Source: JANRLF01 sp033762815 (GTDB lineage: Bacteria > Bacteroidota > Bacteroidia > Chitinophagales > CAIOSU01). From it: a stretch of 64,000 nucleotides of DNA. Shown here piece by piece: positions 24,921 to 31,925 of the stretch; positions within the stretch are counted from its first letter, which is position 1; every line of letters starts with the position of its first letter. The DNA lies in contig JANRLF010000004.1 in assembly GCA_033762815.1 (NCBI GenBank), forward strand, positions 186,001-250,000. Direction: 5' to 3'. The translations under genes and the position numbers were made by a program. Below the pieces are notes generated by a model. It did no database searches and was not told the origin of the DNA. It worked only from the letters and a program-made list of their open reading frames with translations.

Positions 24921-25766
24921 TTAGCGTGTTTTTTTTTCGTTTTGATGTAACGGAATTAGCGGTTTCGAGTGTTCAAAAGTTTTCAAGGCAACAAAGAAAG
25001 TTGTGCCTTCACCAGCCTCACTTTCGGCCCAAATCTGACCGCCATTAACTTTTATAAATTCTCTGCAAAGTAACAGGCCAATACCATTACCTTTTTCATT
25101 TCTTGTTCCGTCAATACTGGTATTGAAAGGCTCAAATATCTGTTTTAGCCGTTCTTTTTCTATTCCTGTACCGTTGTCTTTCACAGAAAAAATAACGTAC
25201 TCAGGCTGATGGTATTTTATTGCATTTATCTCGACAGTACCGTTGATACGCGTAAACTTGATGGCGTTAATTAAAAGGTTTCTTAAGACGAATCTGAAGT
25301 GGTTTGAATCAGCATATATGGTGGTTTCTGGTGGAAGCTTGTTCACGATGGTTATACCCTTATTCCGTATTGATACTTTGAATAGATTTAGCTTACTTTT
25401 TATCACATCTGAGGCGTTGAAGTATGTCGGACTTAGAGTAATGCCTTTTATCTGGGATTTGCCCCATTCCAAAAGCCCCTGGAGCATTTCTACGGCGGAT
25501 ACGGCATTCTCCTCGATGCTATCCAGCAAAAATCTTCTTTCTTCTTCTGATGTATTCTCGTGCCGATATAATTCAATTGTAGGTTGCACACTTTTTATGG
25601 TACTATTTAAATCATGCCCAATCACAGTAAATAATCTGTCTTTTGCTTCATTTAGTTTTTGAAGTTCCTTTACCTGTTTGTGAAGCAAGACATAACGCTG
25701 GCCACCGATTATCAATATTGTTATCAGCATCAAAGGCAATAAGGCAAAAAGCAAAATACCAGCCAT
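24921..25766 (-). CDS. Membrane-anchored histidine kinase
   Basis: 281 residues: one N-terminal membrane helix (LLFALLPLMLITILIIGG), a short coiled coil (KQVKELQKLNEAKDR), then HisKA and HATPase. The H-box is VIGHDLNSTIKS (His ~51). ATPase motifs are NLLINAIKFTRING (N-box), VKDNGTGIEKE (G1) and GNGIGLLLCREF (G2). No periplasmic sensor domain, so it may sense through its helix or a partner. The gene has a structured leader with terminator ending 28 bases before its ATG, the same RNA type as at the response regulator 14288-14737, making these two candidate partners. It converges with the coiled-coil gene. Confidence 0.88.
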   Translation of the reverse strand: MAGILLFALLPLMLITILIIGGQRYVLLHKQVKELQKLNEAKDRLFTVIGHDLNSTIKSVQPTIELYRHENTSEEERRFLLDSIEENAVSAVEMLQGLLEWGKSQIKGITLSPTYFNASDVIKSKLNLFKVSIRNKGITIVNKLPPETTIYADSNHFRFVLRNLLINAIKFTRINGTVEINAIKYHQPEYVIFSVKDNGTGIEKERLKQIFEPFNTSIDGTRNEKGNGIGLLLCREFIKVNGGQIWAESEAGEGTTFFVALKTFEHSKPLIPLHQNEKKTR

Positions 25767-25794
25767 ACACTATTCTGATTTTATAGTAATATAT

Positions 25795-25967
25795 AAAAAA
25801 AAGAGGCGCAGGTCTCCACCTACCGCCTTAGAGGCACTGGTATGCCCTGGACACGATAAGCGAGCGCCCACGCCCTTAGCGTAGGCATCTCTGCTTATAA
25901 GCTCGCGTCCAATGAAAGTTACCAGTTTTCTAAGGCGAACTTAAAGCTTGATGCTTCAAGTATTTTA
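25795..25967 (-). ncRNA. Structured leader RNA with terminator, right copy (minus strand)
   Basis: On the minus strand: P0 CTTGAAGC (25960-25953) with GCTTTAAG (25947-25940); P1 CGCCTTAG (25937-25930) with CTAAGGCG (25831-25824); P2 ACTGGTA with TACCAGT, unchanged from the left copy; P3 TGGACGCGA (25911-25903) with TCGTGTCCA (25856-25848); a hairpin in the centre; and alternative pairing of the P1 3' strand AGGCG with CGCCT (25808-25804), followed by C and eight U (25802-25795). Relative to the left copy, P1 has four of eight pairs replaced by other Watson-Crick pairs, and the terminator strand changes with them. P3 has three compensated changes plus a G-U pair. The AUG of the histidine kinase follows 28 bases later. 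Confidence 0.8.
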
Positions 25968-25973
25968 TAGCTG

Positions 25974-25981
25974 TAAAGGTA
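25974..25981 (-). promoter_or_regulatory. -7 box of the right structured RNA
   Basis: Minus-strand TACCTTTA (25981-25974) fits TAnnTTTG with one mismatch. It lies 37 bases before P1, nearly the same distance as the exact -7 box in the left copy (40 bases), which supports both. Confidence 0.5.
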
Positions 25982-26070
25982 TTAAAATTCGCTCTAATTC
26001 TGCGTCCCAAGGCCGCTTATTATGCTTTGATTTCATGCTACGATACCGTTGTAAATATCGTTGATATAAA

Positions 26071-26096
26071 AGCAGCCGCGTATTTACGTGGCTGCC
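26071..26096 (-). terminator. Terminator for the small minus-strand gene
   Basis: GCAGCC (26072-26077) and GGCTGC (26090-26095) flank CGTA/TACG, a nearly perfect hairpin. On the minus strand it is followed by TTTTAT. It lies 40 bases downstream of the gene at 26136-26423; a plus-strand U-rich flank makes it potentially bidirectional. The stretch 25982-26070 holds nothing recognised. Confidence 0.65.
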
Positions 26097-26135
26097 TTTC
26101 TTTACTCGACAGAGTGACCAGATATTTAGATGTCA

Positions 26136-26423
26136 TTATTTAGTACTGAGAGCATTCAGCTTCTCATTGAGCTCAATCAGCCCTGCCTTAGTCAAGAGAT
26201 CGTCCGCAATAACCTGTAATTCTTGTAACGTTTCTTTAGGTATGCTGTCCAATATACCCGGTGATTTATCATCCTCTTTCGGAGACAATCCTCGTCTGAA
26301 AACACTATGGAGCAGCAGTACATTCCTTCGTGATATTTTCATATCAACTTTTACAGTTTCACTCATGCCGGGAATACTCAGAATAGTATCATAAATCTTG
26401 GCCACATCATTCGCTGTTAACAT
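26136..26423 (-). CDS. Small hypothetical protein
   Basis: 95 residues from ATG 26423 (MLTANDVAKIYDTILSIPGM); the frame reaches 26447 without a better start. Helical, charged, with ISRRNVLLLHSVFRRGL near 35-51 and a C-terminal helical region (IADDLLTKAGLIELNEKL). No signal or membrane segment. Such small genes often sit beside primase and mobilisation genes in Bacteroidetes conjugative elements. Function unknown. Confidence 0.65.
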   Translation of the reverse strand: MLTANDVAKIYDTILSIPGMSETVKVDMKISRRNVLLLHSVFRRGLSPKEDDKSPGILDSIPKETLQELQVIADDLLTKAGLIELNEKLNALSTK

Positions 26424-26531
26424 AATCACACGTTTTAAATCCAACAATATTCAGGTACAAAAATAAAAACCGGATGTCGAAACATCCTCCTCATAATATG
26501 ACGAGGATAGGTTAAAGCGATACACCTTATA

Positions 26532-26539
26532 TAATTTTG
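26532..26539 (+). promoter_or_regulatory. -7 box (TAATTTTG) before the primase gene
   Basis: Exact TAnnTTTG match, 37 bases before ATG 26577. Predicted start near 26546 leaves the ATG, but also the upstream GTG at 26556, in the transcript. Confidence 0.5.
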
Positions 26540-26576
26540 ATTATCGATCTGAATAGTGGAATTGAATTGTGTGGTT

Positions 26577-27449
26577 ATGGAATTCGGAAGACATAGACTT
26601 TCTCTTGACGAAGTCAAGGCAATTGACATAGTTAACTACCTGACTACTTTAGGGTATCAGCCCTCAAAAATCAGGAATAATGACTATTGGTATCTGTCAC
26701 CGTTGAGGAACGAAAAGACACCATCGTTCAAGGTAAACTACGCTATAAACCGTTGGTACGATCACGGTCTCGGTAAAGGCGGGAGTTTCATCGATTTTGC
26801 AATCCTGTATCATGATTGCACCCTTGGTGATCTGTTACGAATCCTGACGGTAGAGCCTTCCTTTCAAAGGCAACTTTCCTCGACCATATTGCAGGTGAAA
26901 AACCTCAAAAACAAGCTAACCATTGTGAAGGATTGCAGGCTCACTTCAATGGCCTTGATAAGCTACCTGCGACACAGACGAATACCCTTGACTATTGCAG
27001 ATCGTTACTGTAGGGAAGTGTATTATCAAATCGATGGACGCGCGTATTACGGTGTTGGTTTTAAAAACGACCTAAATGGATGGGAAATACGGAACGCCTA
27101 TTTCAAAGGTTCCGGTAGTCCCAAAAGTATAACAACATTTGACAACGGTGCCAACGAGGTGATAGTTTTCGAAGGCTTTATAGACTTCCTTTCCTTCAAA
27201 GCCGTACATCAAAATGAACCCGTAGACCGCTTTAATTTTCTCGTGTTAAACTCAGTGTCATTTTTCGAATCTGCACGTCCATTTATAGAGAAACATGACA
27301 GCATCAAACTTTACCTGGATAGAGACATAACAGGACAAAATTGCAGTCGCTATGCACTTTCGTTAAGCAGTAAATATCATGACGGAAGTTCCCTGTACAA
27401 AAACCATAAAGACTTCAATGATTGGATAATGCATTTCGGCGTCCGATGA
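26577..27449 (+). CDS. TOPRIM primase-like protein of conjugative elements
   Basis: 290 residues from ATG 26577 (a GTG at 26556 is a less likely alternative). The N-terminus has the outline of a CHC2 primase finger, YWYLSPLRNEKTPSFKV (~40-55), but Ser replaces the usual Cys and no Cys-x2-Cys pair follows, so zinc binding is doubtful. The C-terminal half is a TOPRIM fold: EVIVFEGFIDFLSF (catalytic Glu) and KLYLDRDITGQ (D-x-D). It probably primes second-strand synthesis after transfer. It precedes the mobilisation genes, as is usual in Bacteroidetes elements. Confidence 0.82.
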   Translation: MEFGRHRLSLDEVKAIDIVNYLTTLGYQPSKIRNNDYWYLSPLRNEKTPSFKVNYAINRWYDHGLGKGGSFIDFAILYHDCTLGDLLRILTVEPSFQRQLSSTILQVKNLKNKLTIVKDCRLTSMALISYLRHRRIPLTIADRYCREVYYQIDGRAYYGVGFKNDLNGWEIRNAYFKGSGSPKSITTFDNGANEVIVFEGFIDFLSFKAVHQNEPVDRFNFLVLNSVSFFESARPFIEKHDSIKLYLDRDITGQNCSRYALSLSSKYHDGSSLYKNHKDFNDWIMHFGVR

Positions 27450-27697
27450 GATATTCGATCTACAGCACGATAGAAATTTTTATTGACCAAAAATATGGCA
27501 AAGCTATTAGAGACATACTATTTACTTCAGGCGAAAAAAACTGCGAAGGTTTGCAGAAAGCAAAAAGATTGCAACTTTTCAGCAATCGGCCAGATGAACG
27601 GTTGTTTAACAACCGGATCTGGCTGCCTATCACTCGGAACTCGTGGGCAGGGCGTCTGGAAGTAAAAATGAGTTTGAAAACGTGAAAATGATTAGTG
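27450..27697. other. Possible oriT region with perfect inverted repeat
   Basis: 248 bases without a convincing gene, directly before the mobilisation genes, the usual place for oriT. CGGTTGTT (27599-27606) and AACAACCG (27608-27615) form a perfect 17-base inverted repeat with a 1-base centre. Downstream is GC-rich sequence (ATCTGGCTGCCTATCACTCG). Two short overlapping plus-strand frames here (27422-27685, 27483-27665) have no matching motif and look spurious. No nic site can be named. Confidence 0.4.
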
Positions 27698-28087
27698 ATG
27701 AAAGGACAAAATTCAAACAGGACACGCATTGTAGGCTTGCGTTTGACACCTGAAGAGTACGCAAAAATTGAGAAGAAATGGAAGGCTTCTACCAGTCGTA
27801 AGCTAAGCGATTATGTACGTCGCAGCTTGTTCGACAAGCCTATTGTAACAACGTACCGTAATAGCTCACAGGATGACTTAATGGCAGAACTTACTCGACT
27901 TCGCATCGAGCTTAATGCGGTTGGAAATAATTTCAACCAGATAGTTAAAAAGCTGCATACGCTTAGCCAGATACCGGAATTTAGGAATTGGTTAATTGCG
28001 TATGAAGTGGAGAAACGGATACTTAGCATTAAGATAGATGAGGTCAGAAATAACATCAAAAAAATGCTGGAGATATGGTTGCAGTGA
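27698..28087 (+). CDS. mobC: Relaxosome accessory protein, MobC-type ribbon-helix-helix
   Basis: 129 residues from ATG 27698. The N-terminal half has the ribbon-helix-helix pattern of mobilisation proteins: RIVGLRLTPEEYAKIEKKWK, then LSDYVRRSLFDKP. The C-terminal half is helical with the MobC signature LTRLRIELNAVGNNFNQIVKKL. Such proteins bind oriT and help the relaxase. Its end overlaps the relaxase gene by 13 bases, as typical of mobilisation operons. Confidence 0.85.
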   Translation: MKGQNSNRTRIVGLRLTPEEYAKIEKKWKASTSRKLSDYVRRSLFDKPIVTTYRNSSQDDLMAELTRLRIELNAVGNNFNQIVKKLHTLSQIPEFRNWLIAYEVEKRILSIKIDEVRNNIKKMLEIWLQ

Positions 28088-29376
28088 TCAAAGTCGGCCA
28101 CTCTATGCAGCGTATTTTCAACTACAATGAAAACAAGGTAAAAGAAGGTGTGGCGGAGTGTATCGGGGCAGAAAATTTTCCTTTGGATGCGGATGAAATG
28201 AGCCTTAAAATTAAGCTAGGGTACCTGCTAAAAAGGACACAATTGAATGAGAATGTTAAACGAAATAGTGTGCATATTTCGCTGAACTTTGATCCTTCCG
28301 AAGCACATCTAGGCAAAGAAAAACTCACGGAAATTGCTAACGTCTACATGCAAAAATTGGGGTTTGGCGAGCAGCCTTATCTTGTATATCAACATCACGA
28401 TGCAGGTCACCCACATATACACATCGTAACAACAAATATTCAGCAGGACGGCAAACGAATCGACCTTCATCACCTGGGCATTCGCAAGTCGGAACCTGCA
28501 CGTAAGGAGATTGAAAAAATGTTTGGTCTTGTAGTGGCTGATGCTCACGTAAGACGGGAAACGTTCAAGTTGAAACCGGTGGCTGTAACGACAGTAGAAT
28601 ACGGTCGCACTGAAACTAAAAGAGCTATCACTAACGTGCTAGACGCGGTGCTGCTTAACTATAAATACGCCAGCCTACCTGAGCTAAACGCGGTGTTAAA
28701 ACAGTATAATATAATGGCAGATCGCGGCGGCGAAGAGTCACGAATTTTCAAGTCAGGCGGATTGGTTTACCGAGTACTTGATGAAAACGGAAAACCTATC
28801 GGTGTACCGATAAAAGCCAGCGACTTTTATAGTAAACCTACCCTGAAATTTCTTGAAGAAAGGTATAGTCCTAACGATGCCTTACGCCAGCCGTTCAAAG
28901 CCCGCGTTAAAAATGAGATAGACCGCCTGTTTATAAGTAAAAAGCCCACACTTGATGAACTGGTAACACATCTTCAACGGAAAGGCATACACGTTGCTTT
29001 ACGTCAAACAGATACCGGATTTATATACGGTATAACCTATGTAGATCATCAAACCAAGTGCATCTTCAACGGTAGCGCATTAGGCAAACAATACAGTGCT
29101 AAAGCCTTACAGGAACGATGTCTGCCACAGGAGCTTTTGCAGCAGAATTTGCCGTCGCAACCAGCCGCAAAACAAGAAATCGGGTTACAGCCGAATGCTA
29201 TCGCTACGGCAGAAACCAAAGTAAGCGACAACGCCTTTCAGTCTGATTCCAAAGGAACCGGAAGCATGCTTGATGCCCTCCTGCAATCGGAACAAGCGGC
29301 TGATTATGTACCTGGGCAACTCAAGAAAAAAAGCAGGAAAAGGAAGAAAAGAAAAAATATTTCTAATAATCAGTAA
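28075..29376 (+). CDS. mobB: MobA/VirD2-type relaxase
   Basis: 433 residues; the relaxase/mobilisation nuclease family (conjugative nicking and strand transfer at oriT). The HUH-like metal site is clear at ~105-120: YQHHDAGHPHIHIVTT. A Tyr in IFNYNENKVKE (~17) is the candidate nicking residue. The N-terminal ~250 residues are the catalytic domain, followed by a helical middle and a basic C-terminal tail (KKKSRKRKKRKN). Gene order MobC-relaxase-coupling protein is the standard BMG/CTn mobilisation operon. Gene symbol follows Bacteroides usage. Confidence 0.9.
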   Translation: MVAVIKVGHSMQRIFNYNENKVKEGVAECIGAENFPLDADEMSLKIKLGYLLKRTQLNENVKRNSVHISLNFDPSEAHLGKEKLTEIANVYMQKLGFGEQPYLVYQHHDAGHPHIHIVTTNIQQDGKRIDLHHLGIRKSEPARKEIEKMFGLVVADAHVRRETFKLKPVAVTTVEYGRTETKRAITNVLDAVLLNYKYASLPELNAVLKQYNIMADRGGEESRIFKSGGLVYRVLDENGKPIGVPIKASDFYSKPTLKFLEERYSPNDALRQPFKARVKNEIDRLFISKKPTLDELVTHLQRKGIHVALRQTDTGFIYGITYVDHQTKCIFNGSALGKQYSAKALQERCLPQELLQQNLPSQPAAKQEIGLQPNAIATAETKVSDNAFQSDSKGTGSMLDALLQSEQAADYVPGQLKKKSRKRKKRKNISNNQ

Positions 29377-29387
29377 AATGTAAAACA

Positions 29388-31382
29388 ATGGCTGGACAGA
29401 CAGGTGAAAACGAACAGGCGCTAAGGAAAATTCTGGATATGACCAGGTTGATCGGTATCGTTATTTTAGTAATACACTTCTACTATTATTGCTATGCCGC
29501 ATTCCGTGAATGGGAATTAACCTGCGCTTTCAGCGACCGAATTTTAAGCAATATCTACCAAACAGGTATATTCAGCAATTTCGTTAAAAGCAAGCTGATT
29601 GCTTTAGGCTTTTTGATTATCTCACTACTAGGCGCAAAAGGTCGGAAAGATGAAAAACTGAGCTATAAAACAGCCTTTGCATATCTCATTACGGGGTTAA
29701 TGTTATACTTTGGCAGTTATCTTTCGCTGTTTCTTCCGCTACAAGTGCAAGAGAGAACAATCGTTTACATAAGCATTGCTTCGGTAGGCTTTTTAATGGT
29801 TCTTTCAGGTGGCACTTTGCTTTCACGTATTATTAAAAACAGGTTTAACAACAAGGACATTTTCAACAAAGAAAACGAGACGTTCCCGCAGGAAGAACGT
29901 TTACTGGAGAATGAGTTTTCCATTAACCTGCCGGCACGCTACCACTTAAAAAATAAGGTACGCAATAGCTGGATAAATATTATCAATCCGTTCAGGGCGA
30001 TTATGGTATTGGGTACGCCGGGAGCAGGCAAATCCTATTTTGTTATCAGGCACGTGATAACCCAACATATCCGTAAGGGATTTACAATGTTCGTGTACGA
30101 TTTTAAGTTCGACGACCTTTCCAAAATTGCCTACAATTCATGGCTAAAAAATAAACACAGGTATCCTAAGCCACCGAGGTTTTTTGTTATCAATTTTGAT
30201 GACCTAACAAGAAGCCATCGTTGTAATCCCTTAGAGCCGTCCGCCATGACGGACATCACCGATGCTGCCGAATCTGCTCGCACCATTTTAATGGGATTAA
30301 ATAGAGAGTGGATAAAGCGTCAGGGCGATTTTTTCGTAGAATCACCTATTAACTTTCTGACTGCCGTAATATGGTATCTGAAAAAATATAAGGATGGGGA
30401 ATTTTGCACCTTACCTCATGTTATCGAACTAATGCAGGCCGACTACGACAGCTTGTTCACTCTTTTTAGAACAGAAGCCGCCAAAGAGTGTGAAGTATTA
30501 ATTAACCCTTTTTTAAATGCCTATTTGAACGATGTGATGGAGCAGCTTGAAGGCCAAATCGCTTCCGCAAAAGTGGCAATGGCAAGGCTTTCTTCACCAC
30601 AGTTATACTATGTTTTATCCGGCAATGACTTTAATCTAGATGTGAATAACCCTGATGACCCCAAAATCGTTTGTATGGGAAATAATCCGCAAAAGATCCA
30701 GATCTACGGAGCCGTACTTTCCCTGTATGTAACACGTCTCGTGAAGCAAGTTAACAAAAAAGGAAAACTGAAGAGCAGTCTGATCTTTGATGAATTTCCT
30801 ACCATCTACCTAAACAATATGGATAGTCTAATTGCTACGGCCAGAAGTAACAAAGTTTCAACTTGCTTAGGCATCCAGGATTTCAGCCAGCTCCGTAAAG
30901 ATTATGGTAGGGAACAAGCGGATGTGATTATGAATATTACGGGGAACATTGTAGCAGGACAAGTTACAGGAGACACAGCTAAGCAACTTTCCGAACGTTT
31001 CGGGAAAATTATGCAGGACAGGGAAAGTTACTCGATAAATAGCGGTGACATGTCAATCAGTCGTTCTAAGCAATTAGAAGCAGCTATACCTCCTTCCAAA
31101 ATATCATCGCTCAGTTCCGGGGAGTTTGTAGGTATGGTAGCCGACGACCCGGATAATAAAATAGATCTGAAAACCTTTCATTGCGAGATTATAAACGACC
31201 ATGAAGCACTGAAACGGGAAGAAAAACAATACAATGAAATCGAAGTTATCCGCAAATTAGACAGCAACATGGTTCAACGTAATTATTTTCAGATAAAGCA
31301 AGATATCCAGGATATCATCCAGTCTGAAATGGAGCGTCTGATGAATGATCCTGGATTAACGCATTTGGTCATTAAGAAGTAA
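29388..31382 (+). CDS. Type IV coupling protein (TraG/VirD4-like)
   Basis: 664 residues. Three or four membrane segments in residues ~15-150, then a cytosolic RecA-like ATPase: Walker A GTPGAGKSYFV (~208-218) and Walker B LIFDEFPTIY (~466). It hands the relaxase-DNA complex to the secretion channel. The stretch FTMFVYDFKFDDLSK and the final charged region LDSNMVQRNYFQIKQ are typical of Bacteroidetes coupling proteins. It is 11 bases after the relaxase and ends 44 bases before the convergent defence operon. Confidence 0.9.
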   Translation: MAGQTGENEQALRKILDMTRLIGIVILVIHFYYYCYAAFREWELTCAFSDRILSNIYQTGIFSNFVKSKLIALGFLIISLLGAKGRKDEKLSYKTAFAYLITGLMLYFGSYLSLFLPLQVQERTIVYISIASVGFLMVLSGGTLLSRIIKNRFNNKDIFNKENETFPQEERLLENEFSINLPARYHLKNKVRNSWINIINPFRAIMVLGTPGAGKSYFVIRHVITQHIRKGFTMFVYDFKFDDLSKIAYNSWLKNKHRYPKPPRFFVINFDDLTRSHRCNPLEPSAMTDITDAAESARTILMGLNREWIKRQGDFFVESPINFLTAVIWYLKKYKDGEFCTLPHVIELMQADYDSLFTLFRTEAAKECEVLINPFLNAYLNDVMEQLEGQIASAKVAMARLSSPQLYYVLSGNDFNLDVNNPDDPKIVCMGNNPQKIQIYGAVLSLYVTRLVKQVNKKGKLKSSLIFDEFPTIYLNNMDSLIATARSNKVSTCLGIQDFSQLRKDYGREQADVIMNITGNIVAGQVTGDTAKQLSERFGKIMQDRESYSINSGDMSISRSKQLEAAIPPSKISSLSSGEFVGMVADDPDNKIDLKTFHCEIINDHEALKREEKQYNEIEVIRKLDSNMVQRNYFQIKQDIQDIIQSEMERLMNDPGLTHLVIKK

Positions 31383-31426
31383 TAAAAATCATTAAAATCA
31401 CATGCACGACCTAAATGTTTTAAATA

Positions 31427-31924
31427 CTACTTACTATCTAATAAATCTATAAAACAGTTATCATTATTTTCAAAAAAACTAGAATCCGATTCCATTTTTG
31501 CCCTAATCTTATCTAAGCCACCATTAGCATACTCTTCTAACAACTTTCTAATTCCCAATATTTCTTTCTCGACTTCTGATTCCGCCATTCTTTCAAGCGC
31601 GTTCAGATCAAGATCAGACTTGGCGAGTACCCCCATTATCACGTAATCAGCTAAGTCAGACGGCTGCCAAGACTTAATTTCAATAAACTTTTCTTTTTTA
31701 GCATCCTTGCTTACGGGTAGTGGATAGTCGTTTTTTAACCCTAAAAGAGCAGCATACATATAAATTTCATATTTAGTAGAAAAGTACTTTCCTTGCTCCC
31801 AAGCTGTTTCGTCGGACGCGGTGCCTGCACGACCTCCCTGCACAAGCGTAAACTTCGTAATTAAGTTTTCGTGAGTGGCATCATACTCAGGTGCCCTATC
31901 TTTGATGCGTTTTAATAGTTCCAT
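31427..31924 (-). CDS. Small protein ending the phosphorothioation-like operon (Dnd-associated-like)
   Basis: 165 residues from ATG 31924, 1 base after the DndD-like stop; the longer frame overlaps it. MELLKRIKDRAPEYDATHEN leads to TKYEIYMYAALLGLKND (~52-68) and an acidic helical tail. The 'YE-x-x-x-AA-x-LG-x-K' stretch recalls small Dnd-associated proteins (dnd_assoc_4 type) whose gene sits in phosphorothioation islands. DndE itself is shorter and has a different core, so I do not call it DndE. It is the last gene of the operon. Possible specificity or accessory factor. Confidence 0.6.
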   Translation of the reverse strand: MELLKRIKDRAPEYDATHENLITKFTLVQGGRAGTASDETAWEQGKYFSTKYEIYMYAALLGLKNDYPLPVSKDAKKEKFIEIKSWQPSDLADYVIMGVLAKSDLDLNALERMAESEVEKEILGIRKLLEEYANGGLDKIRAKMESDSSFFENNDNCFIDLLDSK

Positions 31925-31925
31925 A

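Noticed and set aside
13841..25967. Reading the two inverted RNA copies as the terminal inverted repeats of a transposon
   Set aside because: No transposase or target duplication is visible, and the differences between copies are compensated within helices, which points to RNA function.
27422..27685. Short plus-strand open frames between the primase and mobC-type genes
   Set aside because: Overlapping frames without motif or plausible ribosome site, in a likely oriT region.
31427..31924. Calling the last operon gene DndE
   Set aside because: Too long and without the DndE core sequence; position alone is insufficient.
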